64,000 nucleotides of DNA from Symbiodinium natans (lineage: Eukaryota; Sar; Dinophyceae; Suessiales; Symbiodiniaceae). The position numbers and the translations under genes were made by a program. The DNA lies in the NCBI GenBank assembly GCA_905221605.1, contig CAJNDS010002732.1, positions 25,001-89,000 on the forward strand, written 5' to 3'. Positions within the stretch are counted from its first letter, which is position 1. The number at the start of each line of letters is the position of its first letter. This document shows, piece by piece, positions 32,762 to 44,162 of this stretch. The notes beneath the pieces were generated by a model. That model had not been told where the DNA came from. It did no database searches and saw only the letters and a program-made list of their open reading frames with translations.

Positions 32762-33820
32762 CCCCGGAGACTAGCGCTGGCTTGCGGAGGGGCTGGAGTT
32801 GGAAGTTGGGTGGACCTCCGGGGCGGCACTAAGATCCTCAGGCTGAGGGTTCGACGAGCACCCCCTTCTTCCCCCCTCTGTGGCGCTAGTGCGACAGTGC
32901 CTCGGTGTATGATGTTATGTGTGCATTCCTTGGACTTTGGGTGCAACTCAATCGTGGGTTGGGGGTCGTTGCAGTCTTTGAGCATCTGGAGGTCTATTTC
33001 TGGAGAGGATTCACTTTTTCTGCGATACTTGGAAATTACAGGCCGTGGGGCCCCTTTTCGAATTCAACTATGTTTCGGAGCTCGGAGCCTACTTTTTGGC
33101 AGCAGGGCGATGCGGACCCGGCAGTTGCACAGACGGATGGTGGCAGTTTGGGATGGGATGGGAGACGTGAGCAAGGCGGGGGTAGGGTCTACCCCGGGCG
33201 CCGACGCTCTCGCTCTGGCCGCAGACACCGGCGGTGCCGGAGCCGTGGGGATAGCAGTTTACGTGACGACCGTGGGCGGCGTGGTAGAAGTGCGGGCGGT
33301 GCTCGCAGTGCGTACGCTACGCGGTAGCGGTTCGAGCGGTGCTCGCGTTGGCGCAGACTCGAGGACAACATCACAAGGCAGAGAAGCTGGATATTGGGAA
33401 GCACGTGGTGTACAACTCAAGACTCATGGATTGGGAAGGAAATGTCAGCCAAGTAAGGTCGCGAAGTGAATCAGTGGTTATTGAGTGCGAGCGGGGATCA
33501 AGCCCCCCTCCAGCACCGTCGACGCCTGGTTCATCCGGCCTCTACCCGCGTGGTTTCGCCTCGTTTTTCTGCTGCAGCTTCACAGGGTCCTCATCGAGAT
33601 GCTCGCGCAGGTAGAAGCGGTAAAGGACGTGAGCCTTTGGGTGGTCAGGGCGAGGGCAAATTAGCTCGCCATGGAGGTCCGCAGAGCGTTGCGTTGTCTC
33701 GTTCGTTTCGCGTTGCTGTTCCTTTTTGTTTTGTGGTTGTCGTGTCGTGTGTTGTTGGGGCCGCCCTTTTGTTAGGCCAGGCTCGTGCCTCGGTCGATCC
33801 TCACCTCACCTCACCTCACC
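32762..33820. mobile_element. 1,059-bp insertion with 15-bp target duplication
   Basis: Flanked by perfect 15-bp copies of TCAGGCCATGCTCGA (32747-32761 and 33821-33835). It ends in four tandem TCACC units (33801-33820), a simple-repeat tail like those of some LINEs and SINEs. The body has no poly(A) and no RT motif. Two short protein-like stretches are visible: KLDIGKHVVYNSRLMDWEGN at about 33383-33445, and FIRPLPAWFRLVFLLQLHRV at about 33532-33592, which runs on to a stop at about 33663. It may be a truncated LINE of another family or a retrocopy of a host transcript. Confidence 0.75.
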
Positions 33821-35806
33821 TCAGGCCATGCTCGAAGGGCTGCGCTCGCGACCTCAACTTGCCCCGTTGCTGCCGTTCGCCCGCCAATTCTACGGCAGCG
33901 AGAGCAGCTACGTGTGGACCGACGACGCCGGCGCCGAGCATGAGGTCCTGCAAGCCGAGGGCGGAGAGCAGGGTGACCCCCTCATGCCTGCGCTCTATGC
34001 GGTGGCCCAACACCCCGCCCTTGAAGCCGTTGCAGCTGCGCTGCAGCCAGGCGGTGTTTGCGTTCTTGGATGACATCTACATCGTCTGCTCCCCAGAGCG
34101 CGTCGCCACACTTTATGGTGTCCTCGCCGCTGCCCTCTGGGATCATGCCCGGGTCCAGCTCAACCAGGGCAAGACCCGTGTTTGGAACGCAGCAGGGGAG
34201 GAACCCCCGAACCTCGCTGCGCTCCAACCTGACCCGAGTCGGGGCTTGGACCTTGCCCCCCGAGCAGCAAGGGCTCGTCGTGCTCGGTGCGCCCCTAGGC
34301 ACTGAGGCATTTGTGCAACGGCACTTGCGGGACCGGCGCCGCAACCAGGATGCCCTCCTCGAGCGAATCCCCACACTCGGCGACTTGCAGTCGGCCTGGT
34401 TGCTGCTGCTTTTCTGCGCATCAACCCGCGCCAACTACCTCCTCCGTATGCTTCCTCCGCACTGCACCGCCGATTACTCCCGTGAACATGATCGCGCCAT
34501 CGCCTCGTGTCTCCGCACCTTGCTTTACGGGGAGGAAGCGCCCGAGCTACCGGCTGCAGCCCTTGCCACGGCGCTACCGCTTGGGTTAGGGGGCCTGGGT
34601 CTGCGATCTGCCACCTCCGGTGCCCCGGCCGCGTACTGGGCCTCCTGGCAGGATGTCTTTCCTGCGCTGCTCCAGCGCTTCCCGGCTGATGCAGCGCGGC
34701 TGCAAGCTTGCCTCCGTGAGCCGCATGCTGGGATGCCACCAGCCCTTGCCGCCGCCTGCACGGCCGCAACACGAGTGCGTGAGGCTGGCTTTCCGGCGCC
34801 TGACTGGAGCGCTGAGGCCGCGCCTGCCGCGCCTCACCCTCCGCACGGGAACGGCCACCTGCGCGGCTGGCAGCGAGCTGCCGTCGCTGCTTGTGACGAG
34901 CGCGCGCTCGAGACGCACCTTTCTCACCTCACCCCTGCGTCCCGAGCGCTGCTGCTCTCGCAAGCTGGACCCCACTCCGGTCGTGCCCTCACAGTGCTCC
35001 CTACGTCTGCCGCTGTCGCCCTGCCCCCCGACCACCTCCGGGTGCTTCTTCTGCGACGGCTGCGTTTGCCGCTCCCCTTGGCGCCGCGCACCTGTCGTTG
35101 CCGAGGCCGCCTCGACCCGCTGGGAGACCACCGCTCAGCCTGTGCGACGTCCGGTGTGTTGGCGTCCAGAGCCCTCCCACTTGAGCACGCGGTCTCCCGC
35201 GTCTGCCGGGAGAGCGGCGCGCGAGTTGCACGCAACGTCAGGCTCGCTGACATGAACATCGATGTTCCTGTCAGCGACGCGCGTTGCATTGAGGTCGTCG
35301 CGAACGGCCTGCCCCTTTGGCACGGGGCGCAGCTCGCGATTGACGCAACCATCGTCAGCCCGGTTACGCGGGCCGGCGAGCCGCAGCCGGGCGCCGCCGC
35401 ACGCCCTGGCGCGGCAGTCCAGGCCGCCGCTCGTCGCAAGCGGCGCCAAACATACCCCGAGCTCGCGAGCGCGCGACGGGCGCGTCTCGTCGTTGTCGGG
35501 GTCGAGGTTGGCGGGCGCTTCGGTGCTGAAGCCGCCTCCTTCCTACGCCACCTCGCGCGGCACCGCGCTTCCAGCCTCCCGCCGCCGCTCCGGGCCGCTG
35601 CCAGTGCCGGCTGGGTCCAGCGCTGGTCCGGCTTCCTCGCGGTCGCCGCTATGCGCGCCTATGCGGCCTCCCTCCTGGAGCTGCCGCCTGGGGGTGACCT
35701 TTGCGATGCGGGAGAGGCGCCTGACCTGCACGAGGTCCTCGCTGAGGTCCGCGGTGGCCCCGCACTGCTCGCAAGCCGCCTTCCGGCGCCTCGAACCGGC
35801 CCGTAG
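33821..35806 (+). pseudogene. copy X, right half of RT and nuclease-like region
   Basis: Matches 30293-32300 of copy B with three deletions: 5 bp in the box C approach near 34052 (GCGGTGTTT versus GCGAAGGGGTGTTT), 20 bp near 34236 and 3 bp near 34574. The first two break the frame at the catalytic FLDD. After 34236 the frame stays open to TAG at 35804-35806 and preserves what is probably the native C-terminus (LLASRLPAPRTGP). A 3' tail and 11 A follow. Confidence 0.85.
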
Positions 35807-35856
35807 TTGGTAGGCTTCTTGCACAGGGACCGCGGCGACCGTTCGTAAAAAAAAAA

Positions 35857-35950
35857 ATGTATTGGAGGGTCCCTGGAAACTTGTGTGAAGTTTGGGAATG
35901 TATTGGCGCACCACGCTCCCTGAATACAATCGGGGACCCATCCAATACAT
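35857..35950. repeat. short inverted-repeat element next to poly(A)
   Basis: ATGTATTGGAGGGTCCC (35857-35873) and GGGGACCCATCCAATACAT (35932-35950) are imperfect inverted copies around a 58-bp loop that contains ATGTATTGG again. A further AATGTATTGAG lies at 36110. Possibly a tiny MITE or a foldback already present at the integration site of copy X. Confidence 0.5.
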
Positions 35951-38075
35951 CATGACCTTCGGGGCGCAGTCTGGAAGCATGAGCCCTGCAAGCAGCATGA
36001 AGGGCACGATGCTCCAAGATCACAGATGGAAGCCATGATAACATGCCTGTTTCCCAAACTCTTGACTCCCCCTCCCCGCAGCCATCCAAAACATTCCAAA
36101 ACAAAGGTGTAATGTATTGAGTACTCTCCCGGAACCCCTGAGCGGTTCGGAGGGGGGATCCTGGTACCGTGGAGTGCGGGGTAGGTTTGGCACTGTTTGC
36201 GTCGGGCTGCGTCTCACTGGGGGACCATGCACTGGCCATCACTGGCCTGTCCCCAAGCGGGATTGCTCGCCACGGGCGTGGCTCCGCGTGGCTAGGGAAG
36301 CAGTCGGTGCCGAAGGCCAGCAGTGGCTCGCCCACGACCAGACGACCGCAGACGCCTCGACATGGTCGTCTACGGAGCCACAGCCAACGGGGGGGCGCAC
36401 ACAGCAGGACCAGACTGTCCTAAAGGAGGTACCGGATCTTCATTATAAGGACTGCAGCCCCCCAGCTGTGCACCAAGCGCCCAGGGGCGGCCGGGCGCCC
36501 AGCTGCACAAACCAGTTTGCAGACCAGTGCCCAGGGACGACCGCTATCGACAAAAAGTGGCAAGAAAGTGACTTGAGGCTCTTGGCTTCTACGTGGGGCG
36601 ACCTATGCGGGTGGAATCACGAAACGGGACAGAATCCGCACCTAATGAACAACATGTTTGGGATGTTTGCATACAGTTTATGTTTTGTTTTGTATCGTTA
36701 CAAAAACAAAACGCCTTAACATTTTCATGGTAGTGGACCGCGTGTCTTGAGAATCACACCGCGATGATCTACACCAAAAGGAATCACAACAATGTGTCTC
36801 CAAGACTGTGACGCGTGAGAAAAAATTTGCAATTATGCAATCAATCTGTCGTCTGTGGACCAGCAACATGTCCAACTATTTTGCGTTGTTGCAACACTGC
36901 CCGTTATACTTGAAATTTGAAGGCCATGACTTTCGATCGATCGAAGCAACATCGCCCCGCGACATTTCCCCATGCGCATACAACTGACACATCACCCCCT
37001 GGTTGCAAATCGAACAGCATGGAAATCGCCCGCTGTGATGATGCCAGGGCGGCTCAGATTGCCACCATGCAAAAGTTCTTTTGCGGATGTCTTGAGCGGT
37101 CTTGAGAGCGAGTCCTGACAACGGGAAGACCTTTCTCGGCACAAGTTTGGCAGGCTCGGGCTCTTTTCCGATGTGGCCAAACATGTAAAAGAGAATCATG
37201 GCCAAGCTGTGTTTCTGGCGCCAGCCTTCTCCGTGAACTGGCAAGTGTAGCACACGTATGCTGCCCACTGCGCGGCTAAGCATGCTGCATCGAACAAAAC
37301 ATATAACCCAAAACACTGAACGTCTTCGGTGTGGGCCGAAGGAGGTATCGCTACCGAGGGAGGTATCGTTACCGAGCCGCTACTGGGAGGGATGTGTGTA
37401 CCCTATGTGACAGCGCTGACCTTGCAGGCTGAACAACAACATGCACTCCCGTTGCATGAAGTGGCAAAATCTATGATCAAACTTCTTGATATGCTTGTAA
37501 GCTCAAACACAGCGGGAACACAGATTGTGAAATCCTTTATTCGGTACGATTTATGCAGGCGGGAATGCGTGCGCTTCGTAGGCATGGTCGGGAATCTGGA
37601 ACAGCTCTGGTGTCGTGTTTCCAGGCATGGTGAGAGCCAGTTGGCTACACGACCGTGCCAAGCTCGGTTGGAACACAGGCATGAACCCGAAGGAACCATT
37701 CGTTGCGGCCTCACGCAACCATGTGTCTGCAGGCAGACATTGAACAGTTCCTCAACCACATGTTGGTTTTCTGCACGTTCTTGGCTGGATTTGTGTTGGT
37801 CTGAGCAGTGGTCACCAAGGAAGTCTTTGCATCATGCGTGTGTGGGGCGTGACACTGGATTCTAAGGGCTTCAGCGCCGTCCACGCAACGGCCAGCGCCA
37901 GGCCGCGCATTCCGAAGACATCTTGAGTCATGCATCCTAGGTGAGTTCGCAGTTGTTTCAAGCGTAAATTCCGTACGAAAACCAATGCTTCATGCTGGTG
38001 CCTTCGATTTAGCTGCTGGCTGTCAGTGGTGAGGAATGGGCTGCATTAGAAAAGAAACAAAATGCAGGCACTGCT
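35951..38075. other. no supported gene
   Basis: Low coding character on both strands. GGAGGTATCGCTACCGAG is followed by GGAGGTATCGTTACCGAG at about 37341-37376 (18-bp tandem duplication). A GC-rich imperfect hairpin sits near 36466-36512. Confidence 0.4.
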
Positions 38076-39750
38076 ATGCCGATACCACGTCCGATACTCC
38101 TACTTGCCATACGTTCACCTTCGAGATTGTGTGGCGCGAAACCTCAGGCAACTCATGCATTTAAAGTGAAGGACGCATTTGGGATGCAGACTTGGCGGGC
38201 CGTCTCCCCATGGCTTCGCTCGAAATCGTTCTTGCGGGTTGGTCGACAGCACGCCACACGGTCGCCGGGTGTTGGCGAGTTTCCTCGAGAAGTGGTAATT
38301 GCCGGTGCAGCTCGCACTCCCATTGGTTCGTTCTGCGGTGGCTTGGCGTCTCTGCCTGCCATGCGCTTGTTTGCGGCGGCCATGGGCGCTGCTATGCGAC
38401 GTTCTGGCATCGAACCGCATGAAGTTGACATGGTGATGATGGGGCAAGTATTAGCGGCCGGTTGCGGGCAGAATGCTGCTCGGCAGTCGTCGCTGCTGGC
38501 GGACATTCCAGCCAGTGTCGATTGCACCAGCATCAATAAGGCCTGTGCTTCAGGTCTCAAGGCTGTCGTGTTGGCTGCACAGGCCATTGCTATGGGCCAA
38601 GCGGATGTGGCAATAGCTGGTGGCGTGGAGAATATGTCCTTAGCGCCGTACATTCTTCGCCATGCACGACAGGGTGGGTATCACTATGGCCACGGTGCGC
38701 TTGAAGACCTTGCCATGCTAGATGGGGTATGGGATGCCACGAATGATTGTCATATGGGCACTTGCGTGGAGCACACCGTCCAAGAAATGGCCATATCTCG
38801 CGAGGATCAAGACAGATATACGATTTCTTCTTACCGTCGCGCTGCCGATGCTTGGCAGCGTGGTGCTATGGATGGTGAAGTTGTTCCTGTCAGAGTCAAG
38901 AATCTGTCAGCCAAGCAGGGCATGGAGAAGCGTTCGACAATAGTCAGCGTTGACGAGGAGTATGCTCGGCTGAAGTTGGACTCCGTTGCTTCCCTCCCTC
39001 CTGTGTTTGAGGAGGGTGGCACAATCACGGCAGCCAGTGCTTCTTCACTCAATGACGGTGCTGCAGCCCTGGTGTTGATGAGTGCAGCACGTGCTCGAGA
39101 TCTTGAAGTTTCGCCACTGGCCAGGATCGTATCCTTTGCGGATCATGCGGTGGAGCCGCAGCACTTTGCCAAAGCGCCAAGTGCTGCAATACGGGCAGCA
39201 ATGCAAGCTGCACATATGTCATCAATCAATTTCTACGAGATCCATGAGGCGTTTGCTGCAGTTGCTTTGCTGTGCTAGTGACGTACTTCAGTAAATCAGG
39301 CACATCCCATCCGGAAAGCATTGGTTTCCTATGGTTTGCATGTGCGCCGCCAAGGTAGCACTTGCCAATATGCGCTTGCTAGATCTGGACCATTCGCTTC
39401 TTGGATTGAAAGAATGAAGACTGTTGAGAATCCTCGTGCTGTCTCACCTGCTGGAAACATCCACGCCGTCTTAAACGTGAGGCGGGTGAACGTCAATGGA
39501 GGCGGCGTGTCTCTTGGCCACCCTCTGGGAGCATCCGGTGCTCGCATTCTCTGCACGCTCCTGAACGTCCTGTCCCAACAGGACTGGGGAGCCACCTTTG
39601 CCGTTTGAAAAATTGTGCTTTTGTCACTTGCTGCCTGCACAGACGACGCTCTAGCTATTCTAGCTCTTGCAGGATGCAGAGACAGGATGCGCCGCCATTG
39701 CGAATGGTGGTGGGGGTGCGACCGCATTAGTGATCGAACGCTTGCGATAA
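38076..39750 (+). CDS. acetyl-CoA acetyltransferase-like thiolase, three visible exons
   Basis: Thiolases join or cleave acetyl units on CoA (ketone/isoprenoid synthesis or fatty-acid oxidation). Exon 1 (38076 to about 39265) has [16 protein letters not shown], the acyl-binding cysteine in [30 protein letters not shown] and [13 protein letters not shown]. Exon 2 (about 39480-39580) has [20 protein letters not shown] (catalytic His). Exon 3 is 39674-39750 ([21 protein letters not shown]). A piece between exons 1 and 2 is unresolved. The ATG at 38184 starts [20 protein letters not shown], a basic, Ser-rich mitochondrial-type leader, and is the better start. The ATG at 38076 adds 36 residues. 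Two oddities: HEAF replaces NEAF, and the second catalytic cysteine (usually CNGGGG) is Ala. Confidence 0.85.
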
Positions 39751-40128
39751 GAGCCCAACGCTGAAAAAGAATCCGGATGCCCTGTGCTACTTCCAGCTGT
39801 TGTCATGCGTGCTATCGGGGTTGAGGTCATGGTCTGAGTCGGGACCTCAGCATTTGCAGTTTACCTGCACATTACGCTGGAGGTGGGTGCAGACTGGCTC
39901 ATGTTGTGAGCTGCCAGATGCTACCAAACTATGGCTCAAACAGTAGAAGGCTCGCAAGAAAGCAAAGTGCTTTTAGCCAAGTGCTACATCGAGAACCACA
40001 CCCGATCCGATATGTACTTCAGGAATTCTTCATTTATTTCTTTTTGGAAACCTCTTGGCTTTTCAGCTGTCTAAGGGTTGCGTGAAAAAGCGTTGATGTC
40101 TGTGTTGGACAAGCTTTTGGACTGGAAA
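39751..40128. other. thiolase 3' flank, no supported gene
   Basis: AT-rich 3' flank without recognisable signals. No AATAAA-type signal is expected in dinoflagellates. Confidence 0.4.
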
Positions 40129-41054
40129 TGCTGGCCTCCACTTTCAGAGCCCATGTGTCCACTGCTTGGCGAGCTGCCAAGCACCGTGCCGCCTCCGCAA
40201 CGGCTGAGTCTGCACATACGCCTGCTGCCTAACGACTTGGTGTGCTGGCATGTGCATGTTCTGGCCCACTGCTGCGATTGCTGCGCAGAGGTCCGAGGTA
40301 CTCATCGCGTCGGCGAAAGGAGATGTCTCCAAGCTTAGTGGGGCAGTGGCCTTCAGGAGCCCTGCGGACCTACTGATTCTGGAGACAGGGATGAGCAGGG
40401 TGTTGAAGATTTTTGTGCGAAGCGATGCCCGCATGCGGCAGGCTCCGCCAAGGCCAAGTTGCTCGCCTTTCTGCCATCGGCCCGCCAGCACTCCAAACAG
40501 CCTTGCGCTGCCTGACTCTGTCGGGGCACTGGCTGGCGGAGGACAGGGAACCAGTAGGGAACCATGGGCACACTGCCGCATGGATGCTTGAGTTGTCGTT
40601 CTCCGGCTCACCGATTTTGGGGCTTGCGCAGTATGCGCAGTCGCAAGTTGAAGCCAGGAAAAGCCGGACGAAGAAATACTGTTTGTGCCAGCGCCTTGCC
40701 AGGATAAACAGGATGAACCCATGATATCCCATGCCAAAGGACTTTGCTGTATAACCGCCCCAAAGTAAGCGTCCAAGTGACCCAAGCGAAGGGGTGTCCT
40801 AAAATGCTAATGGCCTAGGGCATGTGCGTGTGCCCAGGAGAGACATGTCAAGAAGAAGGACATATGCGAGCTTGCGAGACGTTGGTGCCGACATGACATT
40901 GACATGCATCGACCACCTTATGACATTGGACCAGAGGCGAAGCGTCGCACAGGGCGCCTGCTTGGTTCAGGATGCGGACGAGTATGTCGAGATGCAGCTC
41001 GTGGTGCAGCTTTCGGCAAAATCAGGAAAGAAAGAGACAGAGGCCTGCATCTGA
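40129..41054 (+). CDS. hypothetical protein, possibly SpoVS/Alba-like fold
   Basis: From the ATG at 40129 a short frame reads MLASTFRAHVSTAWRAA to TAA at about 40218. A second frame, about 40276-40450, gives SEVLIASAKGDVSKLSG, FRSPADLLILETGMS and VLKIFVRSDARMR. That alternation (VxxASAKxDVxKLxGA...TG...) resembles SpoVS-type small domains, but the likeness is weak. A third block near 40968-41054 (QDADEYVEMQLVV, TGA) may be its last exon. The grouping into one gene is speculative. Confidence 0.3.
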
Positions 41055-42525
41055 CCTGGGCAGCCTGGTTCCGAGTTCCGATTTGTTCTTGTGTGCCGAC
41101 TTGCTGTTACGCCTGGCGTGAAAATCCAATGGCAGGAAGTTGTTCCTATTTCTCAGATGCTTGGCGGCTGACATGCATGCACTACCATATGTACATGTGA
41201 TTACATGTTACATATTCTTGTCAAAAAACTTTGTTGCGTTTGCTAGAAAGTATAACAGCCAGATAGTACATAACAAGGATGTACGTAGGTTGCTGCTTGT
41301 TTGTGAGGCTTGGCCTCCTGTCTATCCACCAGAGAAGGGGGGGAAGTTATTCCGTTTGCTCTGTGAGTTGGAGGCTCGGTAGGTGCGCGCGCAAGCGCGC
41401 GAAAACCAATACCCTTGACTCAGGCCACCCCGTTTCTCCCGCTTGAGAGCTCACAGGGCACAGGCTTCGCGTGCCCGAGCCAATTCCTATCCCACATTAT
41501 CCCACCATACGAGCGTTGTGTACCCAAACGCAAAGAGGCTGCCTCCAACCCCCCCGTCCGTTTCAAGCTGCAAGCTTGCTTCAAAAAAGCGTGCGCTGAA
41601 TACGGCTGGGGCGCAGCCCCGAATTGTAGTACGCCGCGCATCGCCGGCGGCTTTGATAGCTGGACAGAAATCATGTGGTATTTGAGGGAATGTCCCCGCA
41701 GCCCCAGCTGCCCCGGCCCGACGTCGTCGTACACCTCTGTGTCAGAGTACACGCCGGCATAACTTCCGGTATCCCAAACTACGTTTGGCTTTCGGGTGCA
41801 TGACGGTGCCGTTGTGTGCATACAAGCAGAAAAAGGGGGCGTAGCATGGGGTCCGCACGCCTAAGGAAGACCAATGTTGGGCAAGCCGCGGGCTTCGTGG
41901 CAAGCCGATTGGCGGAGGAGCTGAGATGGCGTCTGGAATTCTTCAATACATGAAGACCGAGCTGTGAAGTTAGCTGGGTTTAGGGTTTCGGCGTGGTAGC
42001 ATGTTCCGAGTTCGTACCCGTCACTTTCAGGGAATCCCAAAAGCATGCATGATCATGCATGCACTTTGACCCGCAGCTCGCACGGCACGAGGGCGGATTT
42101 CAACACATGTTCCTTTGTTGTCCACAGGCTATCACGTGAGCCCACAGCTAGCGGGCAGACTTCAACACTTGTGCCAGGAGAGCACTTGTGCCAGGAGCTT
42201 GCATGGAACTCGCTGTCGCGCATGCGTACGCGCAATCGCGAGGGCAAGAAGCGCACAAAGCCACAAGCGAGATCAATTTATCCGATATTCTTGAAGTTGC
42301 AAGAGCCAGAGTAGCAACATGTTGCAACCCGTAGAAGCAAGTGCTTGCTTGACACAGCGCTTTTAGGGCGTTAGTTAGGGTCGTGGTCCCCGTGTTGCCG
42401 GCTGAGGGTTCCAAGGTTCGTTTGTGGTGTATGTACATTAGGCGTTCTCTGGATGCTGGGCTGCTGGGCTAAGATGGGTTTTGCGCTGCTGCAGAGGATC
42501 CGGAGGTCACGCTGACACTGCGCAG
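41055..42525. other. no firmly supported gene
   Basis: An open frame at 41415-41762 (FLSHIIPPYERCVPKRKE..., ending SEYTPA) has some protein character but no family. GTGCGCGCGCAAGCGCGCG at 41382-41400 is a GC-rich near palindrome. A telomere-like GGGTTTAGGGTTTCGG lies at about 41974. Confidence 0.35.
42043..42062. repeat. perfect 20-bp palindrome
   Basis: GCATGCATGATCATGCATGC is identical to its reverse complement. It has a GATC centre and nested GCATGC and ATGCAT words, with no spacer. Confidence 0.95.
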
Positions 42526-42928
42526 TGGACTCCTCAGATGGCATTTGCCCTGACGTGATCTTGCTGCCTGGAGAAGCGCGCTCCAGTGACATGTGTTGCT
42601 GCATTCTTGTTGATGCATATGTTGCGTACATGAATAGTTCAGGTATGTCGGACAAGACGGCCTGCAGTGTGTTGCCTGCTCTGGTTTGTCACAGTGCGCT
42701 CGCTGAGGTGTTGGCGCAACTGCGGCCAGTCAGGCCATAAAGACCCTGGTAATTGCGAGGCAGTTGCCAGGCTGCAGCAGAACCCCCAAAAAAGTTGGAT
42801 GCACGGAGCATTGCAGAGCACTTGGTTTGAGGCACGTCCAACGCGCCCATCCTGGGGAGGATCTTGTGGTCTGTCCGCGAGAGGAAGCCAAGGCGGACAA
42901 CAGCATGGTGGCTCAGCTGAAGGCTTAA
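42526..42928 (+). CDS. hypothetical protein, two 3' exons
   Basis: Exon 42526-42642 (after CGCAG, before GTATGTCG) encodes DSSDGICPDVILLPGEARSS then CCCILVDAYVAYMNSS. Exon 42771-42928 (after GCCAG) encodes CSRTPKKVGCTEHCRALG, RAHPGEDLVVCPREEAKADN and MVAQLKA, then TAA. It is cysteine-rich. Family not recognised; an upstream start was not found. Confidence 0.4.
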
Positions 42929-43092
42929 GGCGTTCAAGGCGTGTGTGCCCATGTGGCTGATTGACTGATCTCAGCTTGAGGCTTCAACAAGCAGAACTAG
43001 TCCATCCGTGCAGAATGCAAAGCAGCTGGTTCTTGTGCCTTCGATGCAGCACATACTACACAGCTATGTAGAGTGAGCAATCTGCCAACAGC

Positions 43093-44024
43093 ATGCCGGG
43101 CGTCAGGACTGCTAGGACCATTGTAGTGCCAAGGCCTGCCGACGGCGGCCGGAGAAAGACCGTCCTGCGATTTAGGGAGCTGTGGTTGGCAAGACAAAAT
43201 GCTAATGCGGATTCTGCTGTGCTGTGGCCTACGGCCACCCAACCGCTTCTGCAGCCAATGCCAGAGTCCAAGACGTTCTGCCCTGCACATTGACAAGCAA
43301 GGTTGGCTGCTACTGCAGCTGATGGGACCGTTATAATTCGAAGAGTCTGGAGCCCAGTACCCGCCGGCACGTTCAGTCAAGCAGGAGCTAGCAAGAGGAG
43401 TTTGCGGTCTTCTTTCCAGGCAAGAGCAGATCATCTTGCATGGATGGGCTTAGCCAAGAGCGCAGCGGGCGGCACGGACGGCACGTCTCAGCCTACTGCT
43501 GCTGCCGCGGCTGCTGCTCCTGCAATCCTGAGTACCGTTCTTGCCACCACAGTGCAGCCTGCCACAACAGCCGTCATCGCCACACCTCTAGCAACTGCGA
43601 GACCAACGTTGGCACCTGGTACACAGTCTGGGCTGCCAGGCAGAAGCCAGCAGCTAGGTCAACGCACTTCACGGCCAACCCTAGTTCCGCAGACCACGGG
43701 CATCAAGAAAACACCTCTGACTCAGGCCAGGCTCAAGACAGCACGTGCCAAGCCCAGCAAGGCGCTTAGCAAGAGAAAAACAGCACGGGCCCTCGAAAAA
43801 AGAGATGGCGCGAGGGGCACAACCCCGGTGACGGCAGCCGCTTCAGCAGCCAACGAATCGGACCCTGGCGAAGACAAAGACGATGGCAGCAACAGCTCGG
43901 ACAGCCTGTCGCTCAGCGCATGCATCTTCTGGCCTCGGAATCGTTGTCTTTGGTTGTCGATTCAGGCAACGACTCCACTTCGGAGCGGAAGAAAGAGGGC
44001 AAGGTGAGGACGGAAAAAAAGGAC

Positions 44025-44063
<39 letters not shown>

Positions 44064-44073
44064 GTTATTGTTA

Positions 44074-44113
<40 letters not shown>

Positions 44114-44131
44114 GATTAGTATGTTTTTTTT

Positions 44132-44162
<31 letters not shown>

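Larger units (their letters stand above)
25454..35857 (+). mobile_element. outer non-LTR retrotransposon copy X (5'-truncated, split)
   Basis: This span contains one 5'-truncated copy of a non-LTR element, in two parts. The left part, 25454-26490, ends ...GGCATGACG. The right part resumes AATGAACACC at 32367 and runs to an 11-A tail at 35847-35857. In the intact inner copy these words are contiguous (GACGAATGAACACC at 29904-29917), so the two parts are halves of one copy. Everything between 26491 and 32367 is a later insertion. The right half has its own insertion at 32762-33820. Identity between copies is very high by eye, so the family is young. Confidence 0.85.

Noticed and set aside
26491..35857. 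Copies B and C as a head-to-tail tandem made by template jumping
   Set aside because: The 5' start of C is exactly the continuation of the 3' end of fragment A, so a split outer copy explains both better than an independent truncated tandem copy.
25454..35857. LTR retrotransposon or integrated virus
   Set aside because: No long terminal repeats, integrase, protease, gag or capsid motif. Poly(A) ends and RT sequence fit a non-LTR element.
40144..40785. 213-codon minus-strand frame
   Set aside because: Ser-rich and without motifs. The opposite strand has a more protein-like block (SEVLIASAKGDVSKLSG).
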